Positions 56,582-64,000 of a stretch of 64,000 nt of DNA are shown here, piece after piece (position 1 is the stretch's first letter; each line of letters opens with the position of its first letter). The translations under genes and the position numbers were made by a program. The stretch comes from an uncultured Coriobacteriaceae bacterium (GTDB lineage: Bacteria > Actinomycetota > Coriobacteriia > Coriobacteriales > Eggerthellaceae), in the NCBI GenBank assembly GCA_902768975.1, contig CACXMZ010000008.1:1-64000 (forward strand), written 5' to 3'. The notes beneath the pieces are model-generated. The model saw only the letters and a list, made by a program, of their open reading frames with translations, had not been told where the DNA came from and ran no database searches.

Positions 56582-57382
56582 ATGCAGCAGCTTGTTGAAA
56601 GCATCGTTACCCAGATTGACGAATTTGCCCACGGGGCAGGTTTTACCGACTGTGTTATTGGCCTTTCGGGTGGCCTGGATTCGAGCGTGGTGGCAGCCCT
56701 GTGCGTGCCAGCATTTGGTGCAGAACATGTGCATGGCGTGCTCTTGCCAGGGCCTTATTCCACGGACCATGCCAGCACCGACGCCCTCGAACTGGCCGCT
56801 AACCTGGGCATTCAGGCGGAAACAATCTCAATCACCGGCGCCTACGATGCCCTCGCGCAAGAGCTTGCGCCCCACACGGGGGGAAGCTTCGAAGGCCTGG
56901 CAAGCGAAAACAGTCAGGCGCGTTTGCGCATGGTGGCCCTTATGGCGCTTTCCAACGCGCACGGTTGGATGCTCGTGAATACGGGCAATTTAAGTGAAGC
57001 TTGGATGGGCTATTCCACGCTCTACGGCGACACAGCTGGGGCCTTTGCGCCTATCGGTGGGCTGTATAAAACGGAAGTCTATGCGCTTGCGAATTGGCTT
57101 AACGAACGGGCACGCGAACAGGGTGGGGGCGACATCATTCCGCCGCATGTTATTAGCAAGCCGCCCAGCGCCGAACTGGCGCCCGACCAAACCGACGAAG
57201 CGGGCCTTGGCATAGGCTACCCCGAGCTCGACCGCATTTTGATGGGTTATTTCGACCAGGGGCAGAGCCCCGAAGCGCTTGCAACGGGCGCCACGCCAGT
57301 CGAAGAAGTTGAACGCATTATCGCGCGTGCAGAAGGCTATGCCTACAAGCGCGCCCAGCTTCCCCCGGCAGCCATGGTCTAG
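56582..57382 (+). CDS. nadE: NAD+ synthase
   Basis: The 266-residue protein has the PP-loop SGGLDSSVVAAL near residue 30, the TGNLSEAWMGYSTLYGD motif and KPPSAELAPDQTDE, all hallmarks of NH3-dependent NadE. It lacks the N-terminal glutaminase domain, so ammonia is the amine donor. It follows hypB after a 79-nt gap; AGGAG and GAGG near the start guide initiation. Confidence 0.92.
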   Translation: MQQLVESIVTQIDEFAHGAGFTDCVIGLSGGLDSSVVAALCVPAFGAEHVHGVLLPGPYSTDHASTDALELAANLGIQAETISITGAYDALAQELAPHTGGSFEGLASENSQARLRMVALMALSNAHGWMLVNTGNLSEAWMGYSTLYGDTAGAFAPIGGLYKTEVYALANWLNERAREQGGGDIIPPHVISKPPSAELAPDQTDEAGLGIGYPELDRILMGYFDQGQSPEALATGATPVEEVERIIARAEGYAYKRAQLPPAAMV

Positions 57383-57460
57383 CGTCTTGTATTGTCTGCG
57401 CTTTGCCTGGGTTAAGCCCCTTGAATCTGCGCCTCGCAAGGCTAACAAGCGGTTTTCCTG

Positions 57461-57472
57461 TACCATATAAGC
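57461..57472 (+). promoter_or_regulatory. Leaderless-type -10 box of the NarL-type kinase gene
   Basis: TACCAT plus six bases lead to ATG 57473; no ribosome-binding site is visible. Confidence 0.5.
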
Positions 57473-58717
57473 ATGTATTCGATACTCATAAATGACCGCG
57501 AAATGACCACCCGCGACTGGGTCGTGGACATCTGCATTGCTGTTGCCGTGTTTATTCTGGGCTGGGTGCAGCTTTCGCTTTCAAACATGACCTTCGTGGT
57601 GCAAGACGAAGACTTCCGCACCCTTATTGGCGTGGTAAATGTAACACCCACGTTTTCAACCTATATGCTCCTGGGTCTGACCACCTGGCCGCTTATCTTA
57701 CGGCGCCAGTTCCCCTGGCCGGTGCTCGTGTTTGTTTTCGTGGCATACGTGGTGGCGCTTACGCAGGCGAAGTATGTTTCGGCCTATACGCTGGCATTTT
57801 TTGGACCCATGGTGGCCCTGTTTACGGTTGCTCACGAACGGCCCATGAGTGAAGCGGTTATCGCTGCCCTTGCCTGCATTGCCGTCTTGCTCTTCATCGA
57901 AATGCCCTTTGGCTTAAACGAAAGCCTCGTGCTGCTTTCGCGCATTCAGAATGCGACCCTCGTGCTGTTTTCCGTCATGGCGGGCGTAGCACTTGCGACC
58001 TACGAAAACTATATTAAGGTTTCTGAAGAACGGGCCCTTGCTGCTGAAGAAGCTAGTAGGGAAGAAGCGGCGCGTCGCGTTCAGGAAGAACGCGTGGCCA
58101 TTGCGCGCGAAATCCACGACATTACCGCTCATTCGCTGACCGCGGTGAGCATCCAGGCGGCGGCGGCCGAAAAGATGATAGACCGCAACCCCGAAGCGGC
58201 GCGCGAAGTTATTGTGCAAGTGCGCGACACGTCCAAGAGCGCCCTGGAAGAAATCCGTTCCATGATCGGCGTGCTGCGCAATGAAAACCAGGAAGCGGAA
58301 ACGGCGCCTACCCAGGGCACCGACCGCCTCGATGACCTGGTGGAATACGCACGCGAAGCAGGCCTGGAAGTCCAGCTTGACGTGGAAAACTACCATAAGG
58401 AGTCGCTGCCGGCTTACGTGGATGTGGCCTTGTTTGGCATCGCACGTGAAGCGGTGACCAACACCGTGCGTCATGCCCAGGCGTCTTGGGTGCGTGTGGC
58501 GCTTTCGTCCGACGAACGTTTTGCCCGCCTGACCGTGGAAGACAATGGCAAAGGTGCCGCTTCCCTGAATTCTGGTGGCCATGGTGTACAAGGCATGGAA
58601 GAACGTGTAAGAGTTTTGGGCGGGCATTTTTCGGCTTCCAATAGAGCCCAAGGGGGCTTTACAATAACAGCAGACGTTCCTTTGAATGAAGCTAACGAAA
58701 AGAGCGCGGGGGAATAG
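57473..58717 (+). CDS. HisKA_3-type sensor kinase
   Basis: The 414-residue protein has about six N-terminal helices. The dimerisation box REIHDITAHSLTAVSIQ holds the phosphorylated His, and the ATPase part carries IAREAVTNTVRHA and VEDNGKG. This is the DesK/NarX architecture that pairs with NarL-type regulators, such as the one whose gene follows by one base. The multi-helix sensor suggests a membrane or lipid-linked signal. Confidence 0.9.
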   Translation: MYSILINDREMTTRDWVVDICIAVAVFILGWVQLSLSNMTFVVQDEDFRTLIGVVNVTPTFSTYMLLGLTTWPLILRRQFPWPVLVFVFVAYVVALTQAKYVSAYTLAFFGPMVALFTVAHERPMSEAVIAALACIAVLLFIEMPFGLNESLVLLSRIQNATLVLFSVMAGVALATYENYIKVSEERALAAEEASREEAARRVQEERVAIAREIHDITAHSLTAVSIQAAAAEKMIDRNPEAAREVIVQVRDTSKSALEEIRSMIGVLRNENQEAETAPTQGTDRLDDLVEYAREAGLEVQLDVENYHKESLPAYVDVALFGIAREAVTNTVRHAQASWVRVALSSDERFARLTVEDNGKGAASLNSGGHGVQGMEERVRVLGGHFSASNRAQGGFTITADVPLNEANEKSAGE

Positions 58718-58718
58718 C

Positions 58719-59510
58719 ATGACTGAAGAACTTATTGGCGGCGACAGCCTCTATAACGAAGATTATCGCGAAGCCCAGCAGAAGCTGCGCGCCCGCAGTG
58801 AAGAAGCTGCCCGCGCGGCCGACGTGGCGCGCTTCGAAGGCGAAGAAGTCCGCGTGCTCATTGTCGACGACCAGGACCTGGTTCGTAATGGCTTCAAACT
58901 CATTTTATCTTCCTACGACTTTATTAAGGTGGTGGGCGAAGCCGACAATGGTCTGGCTGCCTACGACCAGGCGCGCGCCCTTCAGCCCGACGTGGTGCTC
59001 ATGGACATTCGTATGCCGCTGGAAAATGGCATCGACGCGACGCGCAAAATCGTGGCTGACCCGGCCTTGGAAAACACGCGCGTGCTGGTGCTGACCACCT
59101 TCGACATCGACGAATATGTTTACGACGCCCTGCAGGCAGGGGCGAGCGGCTTCATGCTGAAGGACTCCGACCCGGACGACATCGCCCATGCCATTCGCAC
59201 GGTGGCCGCAGGTGAAGCCCTCATCCAGCCCTCCATTACGCGCCGCTTGATTGAAGCCTTCGTGGAAACCCGCGCACAAGAAATTGCGGCAACCGAATCC
59301 TTCGCGGTATTGACGGACCGCGAACGCGAAATCCTGGCCTTCATTGCCCACGGCAAGACCAATGAAGAAATTGCCGAAGATCTGGTTATTTCGCCAGCAA
59401 CGGTAAAGACGCACGTGGCGCGCATCATGGCCAAGCTCGACGCCCACGACCGCGCTCAGCTGGTTGTGCAAGCTTATGAAAACGGCCTCGTCCAACCCGG
59501 CCAAAAATAA
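58719..59510 (+). CDS. NarL/FixJ-family response regulator
   Basis: The 263-residue protein has an N-terminal extension of about 42 charged residues before the receiver (LIVDDQDLVRNGF, phospho-Asp in VLMDIRMP). The LuxR-type helix-turn-helix follows (LTDREREILAFIAHGKTNEEIAEDL). ATG 58719 after GGGGGAATAGC is used rather than 58686, which overlaps the kinase. It is the partner of that kinase. The gene is followed by a non-coding stretch with a palindromic repeat. Confidence 0.9.
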   Translation: MTEELIGGDSLYNEDYREAQQKLRARSEEAARAADVARFEGEEVRVLIVDDQDLVRNGFKLILSSYDFIKVVGEADNGLAAYDQARALQPDVVLMDIRMPLENGIDATRKIVADPALENTRVLVLTTFDIDEYVYDALQAGASGFMLKDSDPDDIAHAIRTVAAGEALIQPSITRRLIEAFVETRAQEIAATESFAVLTDREREILAFIAHGKTNEEIAEDLVISPATVKTHVARIMAKLDAHDRAQLVVQAYENGLVQPGQK

Positions 59511-59564
59511 GTGTTAAAGCGGGGGGTAGTGCCTTTTCCGCAGCTTTAGGCGAGCGTAGGAAAT

Positions 59565-59670
59565 GGAAGCGCGCTTTTAGGAAGGGCGCTTGTCTAATTA
59601 CTAGGCCAAACAATGCTGGGATGTGGTGAAGAGTGCCCTAGTTATTGCGCCCTTCAATTGCGCGCTTAGC
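59565..59670. repeat. Type I palindromic repeat, copy 3
   Basis: AAGCGCGC/GCGCGCTT and GAAGGGCGC/GCGCCCTTC arms flank the conserved core at 59595-59650. The non-coding stretch 59511-59851 contains this repeat, then the CIRCE operator and the groES leader, and nothing else recognisable. Confidence 0.75.
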
Positions 59671-59730
59671 TTTCCGTTAAACGCGAGTCCTAAATCTATT
59701 TTCCCGTAAAAGTAACGAGTATGTGAAGAT

Positions 59731-59757
59731 TTAGCACTCTAAGCCCTAGAGTGCTAA
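59731..59757. promoter_or_regulatory. CIRCE operator (HrcA site) of groES-groEL
   Basis: TTAGCACTC-N9-GAGTGCTAA is a perfect match to the CIRCE inverted repeat. HrcA repression of the groESL operon is expected; hrcA itself is not in the window. Confidence 0.95.
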
Positions 59758-59851
59758 CATGATTTTCCCGCACTCAAGTTTTATGAGTGCTCATTTTTAC
59801 TTACGGGTACAAAGGCAGCCAGAGAGGCTCCTCTTAGAAAGGAAGACGACT

Positions 59852-60139
59852 ATGAACCTGAAACCATTGGGCGATCGCGTTATCGTCAAGCAGGACGAAG
59901 CTGAAGAAACAACCGCAGGTGGCCTGCTGCTTTCCAGCGGCTCCAAGGAAAAGCCGACCACGGGTGTGGTGCTGGCTGTGGGCGACGGCCGCGTAACTGA
60001 AGACGGCGAAACCATTCCTGTTCCCGTGAAGGTGGGCGACCGCGTACTCTATGGCAAATATGGCGGCACCGAAATCGACGTTGACGGCGAAACCGTCATG
60101 ATTCTGCGCGCCGACGACCTCTACGCAGTCCAGGTTTAG
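59852..60139 (+). CDS. groES: Co-chaperonin GroES
   Basis: The 95-residue protein begins MNLKPLGDRVIVKQDEAEE and holds the mobile loop (TTAGGLLLSSGSKEKP) and GDRVLYGKYGG. It caps the GroEL cylinder. ATG 59852 follows AAAGGAAG; an upstream in-frame ATG overlaps the CIRCE site and is not used. It is separated from groEL by a palindromic element. Confidence 0.95.
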   Translation: MNLKPLGDRVIVKQDEAEETTAGGLLLSSGSKEKPTTGVVLAVGDGRVTEDGETIPVPVKVGDRVLYGKYGGTEIDVDGETVMILRADDLYAVQV

Positions 60140-60232
60140 TTTGGCGGCACGCTAGGCCCTCCGTGCTCCCCTGCGCGTACCAAGTACGCTCAGTACGCCA
60201 GTCGGGCCTATCGCACTCGCCAAACTAAACCT
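60132..60232. repeat. Type II nested palindromic repeat, copy 2, between groES and groEL
   Basis: AGGTTTAGTTTGGCG pairs over 15 bp with its complement ending at 60232; inside are TAGGCCC/GGGCCTA and GCGTAC-CAA-GTACGC. It is followed by CTGCTTTTTT, so it may also act as a partial terminator that sets the GroES:GroEL ratio. Confidence 0.75.
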
Positions 60233-60262
60233 GCTTTTTTAGTAATAACAACGAAGTGTTGA

Positions 60263-61915
<1,653 letters not shown>

Positions 61916-61920
61916 TGCGA

Positions 61921-62068
61921 CAGGGATTCCCAAATCGCACAGCCGCTCCGCTGTTCAAGAGGCCCTCAAGCGAGGGCCTCTTTCATGCGCTGCGCTGCTT
62001 CATGCATTCAAAGAATCGCTTCGCGATTAACAAGAGCAGTGTTCAGACAGTGCGTTTGGGAATCCCTG
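61921..62068. repeat. Long inverted repeat enclosing the groEL terminator
   Basis: CAGGGATTCCCAAATCGCAC at 61921-61940 and GTGCGTTTGGGAATCCCTG at 62050-62068 are complementary with one bulge. Inside lie the terminator at 61958-61983 and a small AATCGC-TTC-GCGATT hairpin at 62014-62028. Confidence 0.7.
61958..61983 (+). terminator. groEL terminator
   Basis: AGAGGCCCTC pairs with GAGGGCCTCT around AAGC, a perfect 10-bp stem followed by TTTC. Confidence 0.85.
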
Positions 62069-62080
62069 CTCGCACTACGT

Positions 62081-62180
62081 CAACCTAGAAGTACAAGGTC
62101 GCGACATCGCAAAAGGCATTCCCTTCTTAGCCCTTACACCGACCTAAAAGTACAAGAGCAAAAAGGCAGCCCTTCTTTGC
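62081..62180 (+). repeat. Imperfect tandem direct repeat upstream of the metal exporter gene
   Basis: The segment at 62081-62131 (CCTAGAAGTACAAG ... AAAAGGCATTCCCTTCTTAGC) is repeated in shortened form at 62140-62180 (CCTAAAAGTACAAG ... AAAAAGGCAGCCCTTCTTTGC). Confidence 0.6.
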
Positions 62181-62202
62181 TGTCTGGTACAATTACGCGT
62201 TC

Positions 62203-63075
62203 ATGGAATTAGTTCTAGACATATTGCTTGATGCATTCATCGACACGGCGAAGCTCGTTCCCTTCCTGTTCGTGACCTACCTGGCCATGGAGGCGCTCGA
62301 GCGTGCAGCGGGCGATAAGACGGCCGAAGCGGTAGAACGCGCAGGGCACGCAGGGCCTTTCATTGGCGCCTTGCTCGGCGCCTTCCCCCAGTGCGGCTTT
62401 TCGGCCGCGGCAGCAACGCTGTATGCAGGTCGCGTTATTACCCTGGGCACGCTCATTGCGGTCTTTTTGGCAACGTCCGACGAAATGCTTCCCATCATGA
62501 TTGCCGAACAGGTGGAGCCTACGCTTATTCTCAAAATCCTTGGCATCAAAGTAATCGTTGGCATGCTTGCTGGTTTCGCCATCGATGCGGCGGCCTATAT
62601 CTTGCGCCGCAATGCTTCGGGCGAACTGCACATCCATGAACTCTGTGAAGCCGACAACTGCCATTGCCACGACGAAGAAGGCGGCATTGTGCGCAGCGCC
62701 TTTAACCATACCGTGCAAGTTACGGTCTTTATTTTCCTGGTTAGTCTGGCGCTCACGGCCATCGTGGAAGTGGTAGGGCAGGCGACGTTTTCGCTCTTCC
62801 TGGTTTCAAACCCAGAGCTTTCCGTTGTGGCTTCTGCCCTTGTGGGCCTAATTCCTAACTGCGCGGCCAGCGTTATTATTACGGAATTGTATCTGGAAGG
62901 AACGCTGGGCTTTGGGGCCACCATGGCTGGCCTGCTCGTTTCGGCGGGCATCGGTCTGCTTGTGCTGTTCCGCACCAATAGGCGCATGCACGAAAACCTT
63001 ATGGTGGTTGCCCTTTTGCTGGCGGTCGGTGTTTTCTTTGGACTTGTTTTCACGGCCTTGGGTTTCAGCTTGTAG
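62203..63075 (+). CDS. ArsP_2-type ten-helix heavy-metal/manganese exporter (putative)
   Basis: The 290-residue membrane protein has about ten helices. It matches the family once called DUF2899, now putative heavy-metal or manganese exporters: AFIDTAKLVPFLFVTYLAMEALE, GAFPQCGFSAAAATLYAGR, VGLIPNCAASV. A central loop rich in metal ligands (HIHELCEADNCHCHDEE, residues 145-161) is visible. A TACAAT box lies 15 bases before the ATG and no ribosome-binding site is present, so a leaderless or very short leader is likely. Confidence 0.7.
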   Translation: MELVLDILLDAFIDTAKLVPFLFVTYLAMEALERAAGDKTAEAVERAGHAGPFIGALLGAFPQCGFSAAAATLYAGRVITLGTLIAVFLATSDEMLPIMIAEQVEPTLILKILGIKVIVGMLAGFAIDAAAYILRRNASGELHIHELCEADNCHCHDEEGGIVRSAFNHTVQVTVFIFLVSLALTAIVEVVGQATFSLFLVSNPELSVVASALVGLIPNCAASVIITELYLEGTLGFGATMAGLLVSAGIGLLVLFRTNRRMHENLMVVALLLAVGVFFGLVFTALGFSL

Positions 63076-63084
63076 AATGGTTTT
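63073..63084 (+). promoter_or_regulatory. Leaderless-type -10 box of the small tail-anchored protein gene
   Basis: TAGAAT, overlapping the stop of the previous gene, is followed by six bases and ATG 63085. Confidence 0.45.
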
Positions 63085-63336
63085 ATGGACGACCAAGGCC
63101 AACAAGAAAACGTATGGGAACAAACGGGCGAATCGCAAGAATACGGCAACTACCGTAAGCTGGGGCAACCGCCAGATACCATCAGCGGTGCTACGAAGGA
63201 CCTGCTCGAAGTGCGCCCTTCGGGGAATCCCGCGCAAAATGACACTAGTGCAACAACTTTCAAGATTATTGCAGTTATTGCTATCATTTCTGTTGTTGCA
63301 GGCATCGTTGCATCACAGTTCGGCGTGATGCCCTAA
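63085..63336 (+). CDS. Small tail-anchored membrane protein, unknown
   Basis: The 83-residue protein has a polar N-terminus (Gln/Gly/Asp-rich) and one C-terminal helix (about residues 58-79, FKIIAVIAIISVVAGIVAS). No domain is recognised. It stands alone after the exporter gene by 9 nt and before the kinase-like gene by 9 nt; all three share the pattern of a -10-like box close to the start. Confidence 0.6.
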   Translation: MDDQGQQENVWEQTGESQEYGNYRKLGQPPDTISGATKDLLEVRPSGNPAQNDTSATTFKIIAVIAIISVVAGIVASQFGVMP

Positions 63337-63345
63337 AGTGAGAAT
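63334..63345 (+). promoter_or_regulatory. Leaderless-type -10 box of the diacylglycerol kinase-like gene
   Basis: TAAAGT plus six bases lead to ATG 63346. The GTGAGA near the start could alternatively act as a weak ribosome-binding site. Confidence 0.35.
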
Positions 63346-64000
63346 ATGGATATTCGTCAAGGGAAAATACTCGTTATTGTTAACCCTGCCGCCAAGCGTT
63401 GCGAAGCGGAGCGGGCGTCGTATCATGCGCGCCATATTTTGCGCGAAAAACTTGGTGCGGTGAACGTGGACGTGGTTCAAACGACCGCCCCTGGTCATGC
63501 GACTTTTTTGGCGTCTGGTGTGGCAGGTGAATATGCCAGTGTTATTACCATAGGCGGCGACGGTGCCGTCCATGAAGCCATTAACGGCCTTATGCAGATT
63601 GACGAAAAGAATCGCCCGGCATTTGGCCTTATTCCTGTCGGATCGGGCAACGACTATGCGCGCACCATTGGCATGCTTGAAGATGTTGAAGCAGCCTGCC
63701 ATCAGTTGCTTGTGGCCCAAACACGCCCGTACGATGTGGGTAAAGTGAACGATGAATACTTCGTTGAAACTTTGTCGTTTGGCCTGGATGCTGCCATTGC
63801 TTTGGGCACGGTTGAAGCACGTCATCATACGAAAAAGACGGGTGGGGCACTTTATTTTGAAGTGGGCATAGACCAGCTTTTACATCATCTGGACCATCAT
63901 CACGTTCAGGCTACGTTCGACGATGAGCGCAGTATCGATACCACGGCCATTATGTTTGCTGTCCAGATTGGGCCCACTTATGGTGGCGGGTTTAAAATTT
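63346..64000 (+). CDS. Diacylglycerol kinase/YegS-family lipid kinase (partial, 3' end outside window)
   Basis: The open frame runs from ATG 63346 to the window edge, 218 codons. It starts MDIRQGKILVIVNPAAKR, then has GGDGAVHEAINGL near residue 68 and IPVGSGNDYART near 96. These are the nucleotide-binding motifs of the DagK/LCB5 family. Members phosphorylate diacylglycerol or related lipids for recycling into phospholipids. A His-rich insert (LLHHLDHHHVQ) follows at about 184-194. The C-terminal beta domain is cut off. Confidence 0.9.
   Translation, partial: MDIRQGKILVIVNPAAKRCEAERASYHARHILREKLGAVNVDVVQTTAPGHATFLASGVAGEYASVITIGGDGAVHEAINGLMQIDEKNRPAFGLIPVGSGNDYARTIGMLEDVEAACHQLLVAQTRPYDVGKVNDEYFVETLSFGLDAAIALGTVEARHHTKKTGGALYFEVGIDQLLHHLDHHHVQATFDDERSIDTTAIMFAVQIGPTYGGGFKI

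Overview
The window is dense, all-bacterial chromosome with moderately high GC and a strong GAA/GAC codon preference. It most resembles a strictly anaerobic, probably gut-associated actinobacterium of the Coriobacteriia (Eggerthellaceae-like). That assignment is inferred from gene content: a complete reductive dsr locus, an OFA-type MFS carrier, NarL/OmpR two-component systems, a CIRCE-controlled groESL, a TsaB-RimI-TsaD triple fusion, and several genes whose -10 box sits where a leaderless mRNA would start. No rRNA, tRNA, CRISPR array or transposase was seen.

Region 1 (1-12.3 kb) starts with the tail of a surface protein. An accessory island follows: two divergent copies of an arylsulfate sulfotransferase (ASST)-like gene, each followed by a DASS/SLC13 anion transporter and a terminator. 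Around them are two small thioredoxin-like proteins with unusual CxxC motifs, an OFA-type MFS carrier and two LysR regulators, one with an extra C-terminal winged helix.

Region 2 (12.4-27.7 kb) is a dissimilatory sulfite reduction locus. It holds a DsrMK/TmcCB-like membrane pair, a ferredoxin, dsrA, dsrB, a HEAT-like gene, dsrD, an RsbRD_N-like gene, dsrM, dsrK, dsrJ, dsrO, dsrP, dsrC, and a dsrN gene fused in frame to a thioredoxin reductase. No sat, aprAB, qmo or sulfite-lyase gene is present, so the source of sulfite is not encoded here. A composite dyad (ATACC-N13-GGTAT with an upstream GTAATAG) occurs before both the Trx-like/ASST operon and the fdx-dsrAB operon. A second dyad (GTGTAA-N15-TTACA) occurs before the DsrMK-like pair and before dsrD. 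These shared sites suggest that the organosulfur island and the sulfite-reducing chain are controlled together.

Region 3 (28-64 kb) is mostly housekeeping: tilS, maf, hpt, ftsH, a folP-folK fusion carrying an in-frame array of palindromic repeats, a CPBP protease, an ATP-grasp gene, a toxin-antitoxin pair, MATE and ABC exporters, bioY, coaX, an OmpR/HK pair, a Mn-type (yybP-ykoY-like) riboswitch before a CASTOR/POLLUX-like channel, ppk2, tsaE and the tsaB-rimI-tsaD fusion, menG, an amidohydrolase, tatA/tatC, hypA/hypB, nadE, a NarL-type two-component system, groES/groEL, a heavy-metal/Mn exporter and the start of a diacylglycerol kinase-like gene. TatA/TatC could export the Tat-type DsrO of region 2.

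Several families of long intergenic palindromes are scattered through region 3. One family shows compensatory base changes between copies, which indicates selection on the folded form.
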